In this document: in pieces, positions 55,820 through 64,000 of the stretch
How positions within the stretch are numbered: position 1 is the first letter of the stretch
How the letters are laid out: every line of letters starts with the position of its first letter
NCBI GenBank assembly: GCA_905618925.1
Contig: CAJQTG010000008.1
Coordinates: 1 to 64,000, forward strand
DNA from: an uncultured Candidatus Thioglobus sp.
Lineage (GTDB): Bacteria; Pseudomonadota; Gammaproteobacteria; PS1; Pseudothioglobaceae
Direction of reading: 5' to 3'
Length of the DNA stretch: 64,000 nucleotides
Translations under genes and position numbers: made by a program
The notes under the pieces: model-generated
Seen by the model: the letters and a program-made list of their open reading frames with translations, nothing else
Told to the model about the DNA's origin: nothing
Database searches by the model: none

Positions 55820-56161
55820 ATGAATACCAATGATTATCTCGAGAAACTTAGATCAGGAGTAAAGATGAAGTTTTCGGATTTTACTAATCTAATAGATCGA
55901 GAGTATGAATTTTTAAATGTCGCTTTTGAGAATAATAATCTTGTTAACTCAAAAGAAAAAAACCAAGGATCAGCTAAGGTTTTTTGTTTTGGCTTGATGC
56001 ACTCTCTTTCTGAAGAAGACACAATAAGGTGTTTTGGCGAACACTACCAGTCTGTTATAGATGAGCCTGAAAACTATAATTCTCATTTAAATATTCGTAG
56101 CTTTATAACTAATGGTTGGAAAGGGGTTTTAATTAATCAAAATGCACTAAAGCTTAAATAG
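55820..56161 (+). CDS. HopJ-type family protein
   Basis: 113 residues. 'FSDFTNLIDREYEFLNVAFENNNLVNS...NQGSAKVFCFGLMHSLSEEDTIRCFGEHYQSVI' and 'HLNIRSFITNGWKGV' match the HopJ domain family, named for a plant-pathogen effector but widespread in free-living marine gammaproteobacteria, where it is a cytoplasmic protein of unknown function. No secretion signal and no type III genes here. 6 bp after aceE and 16 bp before an MFS transporter, so it is probably in the aceE transcript. Confidence 0.85.
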   Translation: MNTNDYLEKLRSGVKMKFSDFTNLIDREYEFLNVAFENNNLVNSKEKNQGSAKVFCFGLMHSLSEEDTIRCFGEHYQSVIDEPENYNSHLNIRSFITNGWKGVLINQNALKLK

Positions 56162-56177
56162 ATATTAGTAGGTTAAT

Positions 56178-57332
56178 ATGACAGAGAGTACTAAATATAA
56201 TAGTGGTATTTATACTGTTTTTCTTAGCGCTTTTCTTGTTCTTTTTCAGCTTGGAATTTACTTTGTGTATATTCCATGGAATGCGGAAAGACTTCAAATA
56301 ACTGAGTCAGAAATTGGTATTGGTCTTCTGGTTTTTGGTATTTCAAATCTTATAGGTAATCAGACTTCAGGTAGATTTGTAGTTCCAAAGATAGGAACAA
56401 AAAACTCTATTGTGATTGGTTTAATAGGGATTGCATACTGCCCTTTACTATTAATACTTTCGCCAAATTATCTTTGGTTTTTGTTAGCCTTTATTCCTTT
56501 TGGATTCTGTGTGGGTCTATTTAGTCCTTCTGCGCAATCTCAAATATCTATGATTGAGCAGAAAACATCAAAAATTATTACTCCTTTATATCACGCTGCA
56601 TTTAGCTTTGGCTCTCTAGTTGGAGCTATTTCTGCATTTTTTACAATTAAATATATAGATAATCCAATTTTAATTTTTATAGCTACTGGCACGATGTTAA
56701 TTGTGGGCTCAATATTAGTATACAAATTTGGGCTTTTAAAGTCATTTGAAGACCTTAAGAAGATGCCAAAGTTTAAATTACCTAAAAAAACAATTCTAAT
56801 ATTTGGTGTTTTGATGATGATGAATTATGCAACTATGGGCATAATTCTTGATTGGTCTGCGCTTTGGTTAACAAAAGATTTATTAGTTCCACTATATTTA
56901 GGAGGAGTTATTATTATTGCATTTAATATTGGTGAAATTACATCAAGGCTCTTTGCATCCAAGATGATAAAAAGCTCTAGTGAAAAGATTATTGGAGGTT
57001 ACTTTAGTATTCTTGCTGGAATTATCCTATTCATGTCAATATGGACTGGGAATTTATATGTAATCATTATTGGTATGCTGCTATTTGGCTTTGGCACTGC
57101 AAACTTTATAGCTATTATTCTTAGGCAAGCTATTAGAGTAACAGATGAGCCAATTTCATTAACTGTTGCTAATCTTATAACGCTAGGCTTTGCTGGCTTT
57201 ATTTTTGGACCTGCCTTAGTGGGTTATATTGCTGAGTATCTTGGATTGACCTTTAATATGTATCTTTTATGTTTTGTTTGGGGTTTTAACGGATTGGCCT
57301 TATTAATAATGATGAGGCGAGTTAACACCTAA
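56178..57332 (+). CDS. Major facilitator superfamily transporter
   Basis: 384 residues with about 12 membrane helices. The first half has 'GNQTSGRFVVPKIGTKNSIVIG' (the MFS A-type loop) and 'LFSPSAQSQISMIEQKTSKIITPLYHAAFSFGSLVGA'. The second half has 'GEITSRLFASKMIKSS' as the duplicated loop. The 'HAAFSFGSLVGA' helix is typical of the YbjJ/sugar-transport branch. Substrate unknown. Convergent with a small secreted-protein gene, with 4 bp between stops. Confidence 0.9.
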   Translation: MTESTKYNSGIYTVFLSAFLVLFQLGIYFVYIPWNAERLQITESEIGIGLLVFGISNLIGNQTSGRFVVPKIGTKNSIVIGLIGIAYCPLLLILSPNYLWFLLAFIPFGFCVGLFSPSAQSQISMIEQKTSKIITPLYHAAFSFGSLVGAISAFFTIKYIDNPILIFIATGTMLIVGSILVYKFGLLKSFEDLKKMPKFKLPKKTILIFGVLMMMNYATMGIILDWSALWLTKDLLVPLYLGGVIIIAFNIGEITSRLFASKMIKSSSEKIIGGYFSILAGIILFMSIWTGNLYVIIIGMLLFGFGTANFIAIILRQAIRVTDEPISLTVANLITLGFAGFIFGPALVGYIAEYLGLTFNMYLLCFVWGFNGLALLIMMRRVNT

Positions 57333-57336
57333 AGAA

Positions 57337-57573
57337 TTAGTACATTTTAAGATTAATAGGCTCATACACAAAATCTCTAGGGTGAAAATCTTCCCTTTCA
57401 AAGCAATTTAGGTTTCTTTTTTTATTTTCAAAAAGAAGAAGTTTATCTTTTGGTCTTTCTTCGAGCCATACACAAATTGAACCATCAGGCCAATCTTTAT
57501 AGTAGTTTGCAATTGATAAGTTTGATGATGATAAAAATAATAATATTAAAATGCTCTTAATTAATAATTTCAT
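57337..57573 (-). CDS. Small exported protein, 78 aa
   Basis: Unrecognised. A signal peptide ('MKLLIKSILILLFLSSSNLSIA', cut near residue 22) precedes a short mature chain of about 56 residues with two Cys (in 'SICVWLEERP' and 'LNCFERED') likely joined by a disulfide in the periplasm. Aromatic- and charge-rich. It is downstream of slyX on the same strand with 40 bp between, and convergent with the MFS gene. Confidence 0.65.
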   Translation of the reverse strand: MKLLIKSILILLFLSSSNLSIANYYKDWPDGSICVWLEERPKDKLLLFENKKRNLNCFEREDFHPRDFVYEPINLKMY

Positions 57574-57612
57574 ATAAATAAATTTAATTTTTAAAAATGT
57601 AATTTAAACCTA

Positions 57613-57816
57613 CTAGAAATGAGGAGGCTTATCATCAATTATTTGAGATATCTCAGATTCAGATCGATTAATTAACTTTTCATTTGTTTGTTTAATTTGG
57701 CTATTAAGTTTTTCGATTTTTTCACCTTGACGAAAAACAACCATATTTAATTCATCGAGCATGTTTTGAAGATATGATATCTTTTCTTCCAGCTCTACTA
57801 GTTTATTATCTGACAT
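57613..57816 (-). CDS. slyX: SlyX protein
   Basis: 67 residues. A short coiled coil ('LVELEEKISYLQNMLDELNMVVFRQGEKIEKLNSQIKQTNEKL') ends in 'DDKPPHF', the conserved SlyX tail. Cytoplasmic, function unknown. It starts 49 bp after the pnp stop on the same strand, separated by a terminator, so it probably has its own promoter. Confidence 0.9.
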   Translation of the reverse strand: MSDNKLVELEEKISYLQNMLDELNMVVFRQGEKIEKLNSQIKQTNEKLINRSESEISQIIDDKPPHF

Positions 57817-57831
57817 AGTTTATTATATTAA

Positions 57832-57858
57832 ATAAAAAAGCCACCTTTCGGTGGCTTT
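57832..57858 (-). terminator. Rho-independent terminator of pnp
   Basis: Perfect 9-bp stem AAAGCCACC/GGTGGCTTT (57837-57845 with 57850-57858) closed by GAAA on the minus strand, followed by TTTTTTA. It begins 6 bp after the pnp stop. Confidence 0.9.
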
Positions 57859-57864
57859 ATTTAA

Positions 57865-59958
57865 TTATTTATCAATTAAAGCCTTTCTAGAAAGTTTAAT
57901 TCTTCCTCGGTCTATCCCAAGAACTTTAACTTCAATTTCTTGACCCTCTTTAAGATGATCTTCAACCTTTTCAACTCTCTCATGAGCAATTTCAGATACA
58001 TGAAGAAGTCCATCCTGATTAGGCATAATTGTAACAAAAGCGCCGAATTCGACTATTTTCGCTACCTTACCCATATATACTTTATTCAATTCAGGAACTG
58101 CAGTTACATCTTTAACCATCTGAACTGCTTTTTCAAAGCTTTCAGTATCATTTGCAAAAACATTAACATTTCCTTCGTCATCAACATCTACGCTAGCGCC
58201 TGATTGAGCTACGATACCCCTGATAGTCTCACCACCCTTACCAATGACATCACGAATTTTGTCAGTAGGGATTTTAATAACTTTAGTTTTAGGAGCATTT
58301 TTTGATGCAGCATTAGGCTCAGAAATAACTTGGTTCATTTGACCAAGAATATTAAGTCTTGCTTCTTTGGCTTGCTTAAGTGCAATTGACATAATGTCTT
58401 CAGTGATACCATCAATTTTAATATCCATTTGAAGCGCATTAATTCCTTTTGCTGTTCCAGCAACTTTAAAGTCCATATCACCAAGATGATCTTCATCACC
58501 AAGAATGTCAGTTAACACCGTAAAGCGATCTTCATCTTTTACAAGACCCATCGCAATTCCTGCAACTGGAGCTTTAATTGGAACACCCGCATCCATCAGT
58601 GAAAGTGAAGAGCCACAAACACTTGCCATAGAGCTAGAGCCGTTAGATTCAGTTATTTCTGACACAATACGAATAGTATATGGAAACTCTTCAATGCTTG
58701 GTAAGCAAGCTGCAATTCCTCTTCGTGCCAATCGACCATGACCAATTTCACGTCGTTTAACTCCCATTACTCGACCTGTCTCACCTACACAGTATGGAGG
58801 AAAGTTGTAATGAAGCATGAAGTGATCTTCTATGCGATCATTTGATTCAAGTTTTTCAATAAGTTGTCCATCTCTTTTAGAGCCTAGAGTTGTAACAACA
58901 AGGGCTTGAGTTTCACCACGTGTGAAAAGCGCTGAACCATGAGTATTTTCTAACACACCTGTTTCAATTGCTAGTTCACGAACAGTTGAACTATCTCTTC
59001 CATCAATTCTTGGTTCGCCTTTTAAAATACGCTCTCTAACAGTTGATTTTTCAATTTTTTTGATGTAGTTTTTAACGTCATCAGAGCTTGGTGAATCATC
59101 AGCATCAGTAATAAACTCTTCAAGTGCGGCATCTTTAACTTCACCCATTTTTTCATAACGCTCAATCTTATCAACAGTCTGATAAGCTTCAGAAATCTTA
59201 CTTTCGAATTTAGATTTAATAGAAGACATTAGAGATTCATTTTCAGCTGGTGCTTCCCATATGCGAGGTAAAACTCCTACCTCTTTTGCAAATTCAGCAA
59301 CACTATCAATTACTACTTGGAATTGCTCATGTGCAAACATAACAGCTGCAAGCATTACGTCTTCTGAAAGCTCACTTGCCTCAGATTCAACCATTAATAC
59401 AGCGTCTTTAGTTCCAGCAACAACCATATCAAGCTCTGAAGTTTTAAGGTCAGTATATGTTGGGTTAATAATGTAGCTTCCATCTTTGTAACCTACGCGA
59501 GCAGCACCAATTGGACCTTTAAAAGGAACTCCAGCAATTGCTAAAGCGGCAGATGTTCCAAGCATTGCTAAAATATCAGGATCTACATCTTTATTTGCAG
59601 AGATGACCTGAATCATAACTTGCACTTCATTCATGTAGCCATTTGGAAATAATGGACGAATAGGGCGATCAATTAAGCGAGAAGTTAATGTTTCTTTTTC
59701 ACTTGGACGTCCCTCTCTTTTAAGAAAGCCGCCAGGGATTTTTCCGGCTGCGTAAGTCTTTTCAATATAATCTACTGATAATGGAAAAAAAGATTGGCCT
59801 GGTTTTGCATCCTTTGCTCCAACTACGCTCACTAGTACTTGCGTATCATCCATGCTAGCTAAAACAGCTCCATGAGATTGTCGTGCAATTCTTCCTGTTT
59901 CAAATGTAATTTGACTATTGCCAAACGTAAAACTTTTTTGAACTATATTCATGTTCAT
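57865..59958 (-). CDS. pnp: Polynucleotide phosphorylase
   Basis: 697 residues. 3'-to-5' exoribonuclease/polymerase and degradosome partner of RNase E. Two RNase PH domains (about 10-215 and 325-535, with '[28 protein letters not shown]' and the active-site Asp cluster in '[17 protein letters not shown]'), a KH domain ('[16 protein letters not shown]', about 560-575) and an S1 domain (about 625-693). GGAG is 8 nt before the ATG. The rpsO gene that normally precedes pnp is absent. Confidence 0.97.
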   Translation of the reverse strand: MNMNIVQKSFTFGNSQITFETGRIARQSHGAVLASMDDTQVLVSVVGAKDAKPGQSFFPLSVDYIEKTYAAGKIPGGFLKREGRPSEKETLTSRLIDRPIRPLFPNGYMNEVQVMIQVISANKDVDPDILAMLGTSAALAIAGVPFKGPIGAARVGYKDGSYIINPTYTDLKTSELDMVVAGTKDAVLMVESEASELSEDVMLAAVMFAHEQFQVVIDSVAEFAKEVGVLPRIWEAPAENESLMSSIKSKFESKISEAYQTVDKIERYEKMGEVKDAALEEFITDADDSPSSDDVKNYIKKIEKSTVRERILKGEPRIDGRDSSTVRELAIETGVLENTHGSALFTRGETQALVVTTLGSKRDGQLIEKLESNDRIEDHFMLHYNFPPYCVGETGRVMGVKRREIGHGRLARRGIAACLPSIEEFPYTIRIVSEITESNGSSSMASVCGSSLSLMDAGVPIKAPVAGIAMGLVKDEDRFTVLTDILGDEDHLGDMDFKVAGTAKGINALQMDIKIDGITEDIMSIALKQAKEARLNILGQMNQVISEPNAASKNAPKTKVIKIPTDKIRDVIGKGGETIRGIVAQSGASVDVDDEGNVNVFANDTESFEKAVQMVKDVTAVPELNKVYMGKVAKIVEFGAFVTIMPNQDGLLHVSEIAHERVEKVEDHLKEGQEIEVKVLGIDRGRIKLSRKALIDK

Positions 59959-60182
59959 TGCGTTACTCCAATAAAATAAAAAAATGTTTTATGGTTTAAC
60001 GTAATAAGCTTTATTTAAAACATACCCAATAGGTACGCTTGAGATAAAACTTACCAAAATCCATAAAACAGTTGAATTATCCCCTAATTTTTTTTCCCAA
60101 ATGTACTAAATTTGCCTGTTCTCATTGAGCATTAATGGTTTTGCAAGCTTTAAATAATTAAAACTTATTTTAACAATACTGA
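59959..60182 (-). other. Leader region of pnp
   Basis: 224 bp between roxA and pnp on the same strand. It contains a 6-bp stem CGTACC/GGTATG with loop TATTG around 60030-60046 and no rpsO gene. E. coli pnp has a leader cut by RNase III; whether this region is comparable is not shown by the sequence. Confidence 0.4.
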
Positions 60183-61295
60183 TTAGTTTTGTATGGATTT
60201 TTCGATGAGAGATAATGATAATAATCGCACTGCTAGAATTCTATTTTTATTATCTAATTTAAGCTTTCTTGTATTGGAAAAGTTAACGACTAAATCATCA
60301 TCTATATCGCTACAATTAAAGACTTCACCGTTGATAAACACTCTCAACTCTTTATTGATAAATTGATACGCTACTCTGCATATTGGATGAAGATGATATA
60401 AACCAAATTCTTCTATTTCTTCTTGAGTTAGATAAGCTCTAACTTCATTAAATTTTTTTTCATCCTCAGGGTCAAGTTTAGTTACAAAGCACCCAAAGAA
60501 ATCTTCAGGCAGCTCATTAATACTTAAAAGCCTTTTTGACTGTTCAATTGCTGATTGAGGAATTTCTGCTGGATTAATATTTACTTCCCATACCGGGTCT
60601 TTAAGATAGGCGTCATTCTTACTGTTAGGTAATTCAAGTGAACTTAGCATTTCATTATTTTGGTAAGATCTATAACCAATTGAGAGTGTTATGCATTCAT
60701 CATCAAGACTTACGCCATGATGAGCAACTTTTGGAGGTATGTAGACGATATCTCCTGGTAATGCCTCCCAAGTTGTTTCTGTAATGAAATTTTTCATTAT
60801 TCGAAGTGGAGTGTCTCTTAAGTAATTTTCAGGGTTACAATCAGTTTCATTTGTTATCCATTGTCGCCTTCCAAGTCCTTGAAGTAAAAATACATCATAA
60901 TGATCATAATGAGGACCAACACTCCCACCTAATGCTGCAAAAGATATCATTACATCATCAAAGCGCCACCTAGGAATAAAATCAAACTCACTAATAAGTT
61001 GATGGACTTCATCTATGTATCTGTCAACCCCTTGAACCAAAAGAGTCCACTTAGTATTTGGAAGCTTCTCAAAGATCTTTTCATCAAATGGACCTTCTTC
61101 TATATTCCATTTATTCATTGAAATTGATCCAGTCACAATCCTAGATTCAAATTCTACTTCACAAGACAGTCCTGCAAGTTCATCGGGAGATAAAGGGCTA
61201 ATAAAGTTTGGAAGGGCATTTTTAATTAGTAGTGGTTTTTTTTGCCAATACTCTTCTAGAAACTGTTGTTTAGAAATGTGACCAAAATGAATCAT
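60183..61295 (-). CDS. roxA: Ribosomal protein L16 3-hydroxylase (RoxA/YcfD, JmjC cupin)
   Basis: 370 residues (E. coli YcfD is 373). Fe(II)/2-oxoglutarate oxygenase hydroxylating an arginine of ribosomal protein L16. The JmjC metal set is His129 and Asp131 in 'SVGPHYDHYDVFLLQGLGRRQW', with the second His near 190 in 'YIPPKVAHHG'. A C-terminal winged-helix-like part follows ('LSPDELAGL' is in the N-terminal cap). Divergent from a second 2-oxoglutarate oxygenase at 61415 with about 120 bp between starts. Confidence 0.93.
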   Translation of the reverse strand: MIHFGHISKQQFLEEYWQKKPLLIKNALPNFISPLSPDELAGLSCEVEFESRIVTGSISMNKWNIEEGPFDEKIFEKLPNTKWTLLVQGVDRYIDEVHQLISEFDFIPRWRFDDVMISFAALGGSVGPHYDHYDVFLLQGLGRRQWITNETDCNPENYLRDTPLRIMKNFITETTWEALPGDIVYIPPKVAHHGVSLDDECITLSIGYRSYQNNEMLSSLELPNSKNDAYLKDPVWEVNINPAEIPQSAIEQSKRLLSINELPEDFFGCFVTKLDPEDEKKFNEVRAYLTQEEIEEFGLYHLHPICRVAYQFINKELRVFINGEVFNCSDIDDDLVVNFSNTRKLKLDNKNRILAVRLLSLSLIEKSIQN

Positions 61296-61414
61296 TATGT
61301 TCCTATTAAATTGTTGATTGATTATCTATTAACATAAAGCTTAAATACAACAAATTATCTTTATTGGTTGTATATATAATTATTTTATAATTAAAATTAA
61401 ACACTTAACTTGTG

Positions 61415-62206
61415 ATGATTAATAAAAATAAATTATCAACTATTATCAATATTGATAAACATCCAATTAAAGATTCTACTTATAGAGCTGAGTGTAGAAG
61501 AAAATTAGACAATGATGGGGTTCTCGTTCTTGAAGATTTTCTTTTGAAAGATACAATTAAAAGCATTCTTAAGGAGGCTGATGAGCAGGAAGACTTGGCC
61601 TATTACTGCGTAAATAAACATAATGTGTATTTAGAGCCTTCAGATTCTAGTTTTCAAAAAAGTCATCCACGAAATAAAACTGTCATATCTTCGAAAGGCT
61701 GCATTACAGATAATCAAGTTCCAAGTGAATCTTCTTTAAGGTCCCTTTATAATTCAAAAATTTTTAAAGAATTTCTCTGTAAGGTTTTAAATGAAGAGGT
61801 CCTCTATAAATATGATGACGAGTTATCATCAATAAATATCCATTATGCTAAAGAAGGTCAGGAGCTTGGCTGGCACTTTGATAACTCTTCATTTGCGATT
61901 ACATTGTTAATACAAAAGCCCATATCTGGTGGCAGGTTTGAGTACATTCGTGATTTTAGAAATTCATCTATTAATGAAAATAATTATGCTCAAGTTTCGG
62001 ATTTATTAGATAACAAATGCTCTCCTAAAAGATTAAAAATGGAGAATGGCTCACTTGTTTTATTTCGAGGTAAAAATGCTGTTCACCGAGTAACCCAGAC
62101 AGAGGGAGATTTAACAAGAGTTTTGTCAGTTTTAGCTTACAATTCTGAGCCTGATGTAAAGCTTTCGGAGTCAGCAAGAATGACATTTTTTGGAAAACTA
62201 TATTAA
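61415..62206 (+). CDS. 2-oxoglutarate/Fe(II) oxygenase, substrate unknown
   Basis: 263 residues. The jelly-roll metal triad is His154 and Asp156 in 'GWHFDNSSFAITLLIQ', then His224 in 'AVHRVTQTEGDLTRVLSVLAY', with Arg235 for 2-oxoglutarate; 'GGRFEYIRDFR' follows the HxD. The Asp in HxD means a hydroxylase rather than a halogenase of the BesD type, which it otherwise recalls. An N-terminal ~130-residue helical part is unusual in length. GTG lies one codon before the ATG used. A methyltransferase gene begins 5 bp after the stop. Confidence 0.8.
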   Translation: MINKNKLSTIINIDKHPIKDSTYRAECRRKLDNDGVLVLEDFLLKDTIKSILKEADEQEDLAYYCVNKHNVYLEPSDSSFQKSHPRNKTVISSKGCITDNQVPSESSLRSLYNSKIFKEFLCKVLNEEVLYKYDDELSSINIHYAKEGQELGWHFDNSSFAITLLIQKPISGGRFEYIRDFRNSSINENNYAQVSDLLDNKCSPKRLKMENGSLVLFRGKNAVHRVTQTEGDLTRVLSVLAYNSEPDVKLSESARMTFFGKLY

Positions 62207-62211
62207 GTATT

Positions 62212-62847
62212 ATGAGTAAAAATAAAAAAGGCTTAAAGCTTTATGACAATTTGGATCTATCTAAAAGTAAAAATGAAGATGAGCTTTTAGGTGTATATAA
62301 AGATTGGGCCCTACTTTATGATAAGGATAATGATGACTTATTGGGTACAGTATCACAGCCTAATGCGGTTCTGATGTTTCATGAATATTTCAAAGATAGT
62401 AAACTTAAGATAATAGACGTTGGTTGTGGCACTGGGTTAGTTGGACTAGAGCTTAAAAATCTTGGTTTTTCAAATTTTGATGGAATTGATATTTCTCAAG
62501 AGATGATTGATATTGCTCAAAGTAGGGGGTACAACTCTCTTTTTTTAGGAAATTTAAATAAATCACTCTCTATTGATTCTAATACTTACGATGCAGCTCT
62601 TTGTGTTGGAGTCTTTACACATGGACATGTTGGTCCTGAAAGATTTTCTGAATTAATAAGAATTGTTAAGCCAGAAGGCATAATTTGTTTTACAATAAAC
62701 GAAGATGTTTATGAGTCATATGGCTTTGATATTTCAATTAAGCATTTAGAATCTTTAAATGTTTGGGAGATTTTAGATATTAGGAAACATGACTACATGG
62801 TTAAAAAAAATGTTAAAGGTATTTATTGTGTTGTTAAAGTAACTTAA
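62212..62847 (+). CDS. Class I SAM-dependent methyltransferase
   Basis: 211 residues. 'KIIDVGCGTGLVGLELKNLGF' (69-89) is the SAM motif I, followed by 'GIDISQEMIDIAQ' and 'AALCVGVFTHGHV', 'VKPEGIICFTIN'. The N-terminal 'LGVYKDWALLYDKDN' resembles the lid of small-molecule methyltransferases (Williams-Beuren-type family). The target is unknown. 5 bp after the 2-oxoglutarate oxygenase and certainly co-transcribed; the two likely modify the same compound in sequence. Confidence 0.85.
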   Translation: MSKNKKGLKLYDNLDLSKSKNEDELLGVYKDWALLYDKDNDDLLGTVSQPNAVLMFHEYFKDSKLKIIDVGCGTGLVGLELKNLGFSNFDGIDISQEMIDIAQSRGYNSLFLGNLNKSLSIDSNTYDAALCVGVFTHGHVGPERFSELIRIVKPEGIICFTINEDVYESYGFDISIKHLESLNVWEILDIRKHDYMVKKNVKGIYCVVKVT

Positions 62848-62906
62848 CTATTACGAGCTTATTTAATTAAAATACACTCTTTTAAAACATTTATAGTAAT
62901 TCAATA

Positions 62907-63218
62907 ATGAAAAAGACATTTGAATTGGTTCACTCTAAAATTAAACCCGCTAGACTTATTGAAGCAGCTAGACGCGACGTTAAAAAATACTTAAAAAGAG
63001 AGAATAGAAAATCGCTTCCAGATGATTTTGATTGCTGGAATTTTGATTGTAAGTTTGGTCCTTCAGTGGAAAAGGCTGAGGTTATTTTATCTTCTGAGAT
63101 AAGTAAGTACATCAGTGAGGCTGAAGCAGAAAACCTAAAATCATTTTATTTAGAGATTCTCGCTAAACCAGGCTACAAGAAAAATTTCGCTAAACTTAAG
63201 GCCTTAGACGAAGAGTAA
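62907..63218 (+). CDS. DUF6172-family protein
   Basis: 103 residues. 'KKTFELVHSKIKPARLIEAARRDVKKYLKRENRKSLPDDFDCWNFDCKFGPSVEKAEVI' and 'LKSFYLEILAKPGYKK' match a small cytoplasmic family (DUF6172) of unknown function with a basic N-terminal half and a 'Trp-Asn-Phe-Asp-Cys-Lys-Phe-Gly' core. Convergent with guaB, with 11 bp between stops. Confidence 0.85.
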   Translation: MKKTFELVHSKIKPARLIEAARRDVKKYLKRENRKSLPDDFDCWNFDCKFGPSVEKAEVILSSEISKYISEAEAENLKSFYLEILAKPGYKKNFAKLKALDEE

Positions 63219-63229
63219 ATAACTTTACT

Positions 63230-64000
<771 letters not shown>

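Noticed and set aside
55820..56161. Type III secretion effector (HopJ name)
   Set aside because: The family is widespread in non-pathogens, no secretion signal or T3SS gene is near, and it is embedded in a metabolic operon.

Overview
This is an AT-rich, densely packed bacterial chromosome segment with about 60 protein genes, two tRNA genes and no mobile elements, rRNA or CRISPR. Many genes overlap by ATGA or sit within 20 bp of each other. Gene families (UvrB, SerB, FtsA-LpxC, MidA, SlyX, RoxA/YcfD, ElaA, ElaA-type GNAT, RNase E with a low-complexity tail) point to a gammaproteobacterium with a streamlined genome. A dimethylsulfoniopropionate demethylase (dmdA) points to the surface ocean. 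A SUP05/Thioglobus-like lineage is my best guess; this is inference from gene content, not a search.

Layout. 1-5.9 kb: a partial ribbon-helix-helix-like protein at the left edge, a DMT exporter, a class C beta-lactamase-fold hydrolase convergent with an M81 (MlrC-type) peptidase, then an aldehyde dehydrogenase and an aspartate-type aminotransferase in the same direction as the peptidase. 7.2-14.8 kb: uvrB-queE, a SulP transporter, aroC, two small genes and serB. 15-20.3 kb: serC-serA, tRNA-Arg(CCT), a DsbA-like protein, a glycine-zipper lipoprotein-like protein, an SGNH hydrolase, pyrF and tRNA-Val(GAC). 20.3-25.3 kb: an msrAB fusion whose signal-peptide region looks broken, a Sel1 protein, ubiM-like, pdxH and aroE. 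25.3-36.6 kb: rne with an eight-unit 24-bp repeat, a pteridine reductase, midA-like, uppP-pepN-pncC-dusA, then ftsA-lpxC with no ftsZ between them. 36.8-45.9 kb: branched-chain amino acid genes ilvB-ilvH-ilvC-pssA-leuA, a probable holD, queH, then argD-argF on the other strand. 46-53 kb: hpf, mgtE, the dmdA-lysE-VOC-lysE-GNAT cluster and a phosphohexomutase. 53-64 kb: aceE without aceF/lpd, a HopJ-like protein, an MFS transporter, slyX, pnp without rpsO, roxA divergent from a 2-oxoglutarate oxygenase/methyltransferase pair, and the 3' half of guaB.

The window is rich in amino acid biosynthesis (Ser, Val/Ile/Leu, Arg, aromatic). The most informative non-coding signals are a 24-codon leucine-rich leader peptide with two GNRA-loop hairpins before leuA, and a candidate arginine attenuator (29-codon ORF with four Arg codons plus a strong terminator) before argD. 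Other points that would be missed by default gene calling: pepN almost certainly starts at an ATT codon 288 bp upstream of the first ATG, overlapping uppP; msrAB has lost its export signal by one frameshift plus one stop codon; and the rne ribosome-binding site lies inside a hairpin.
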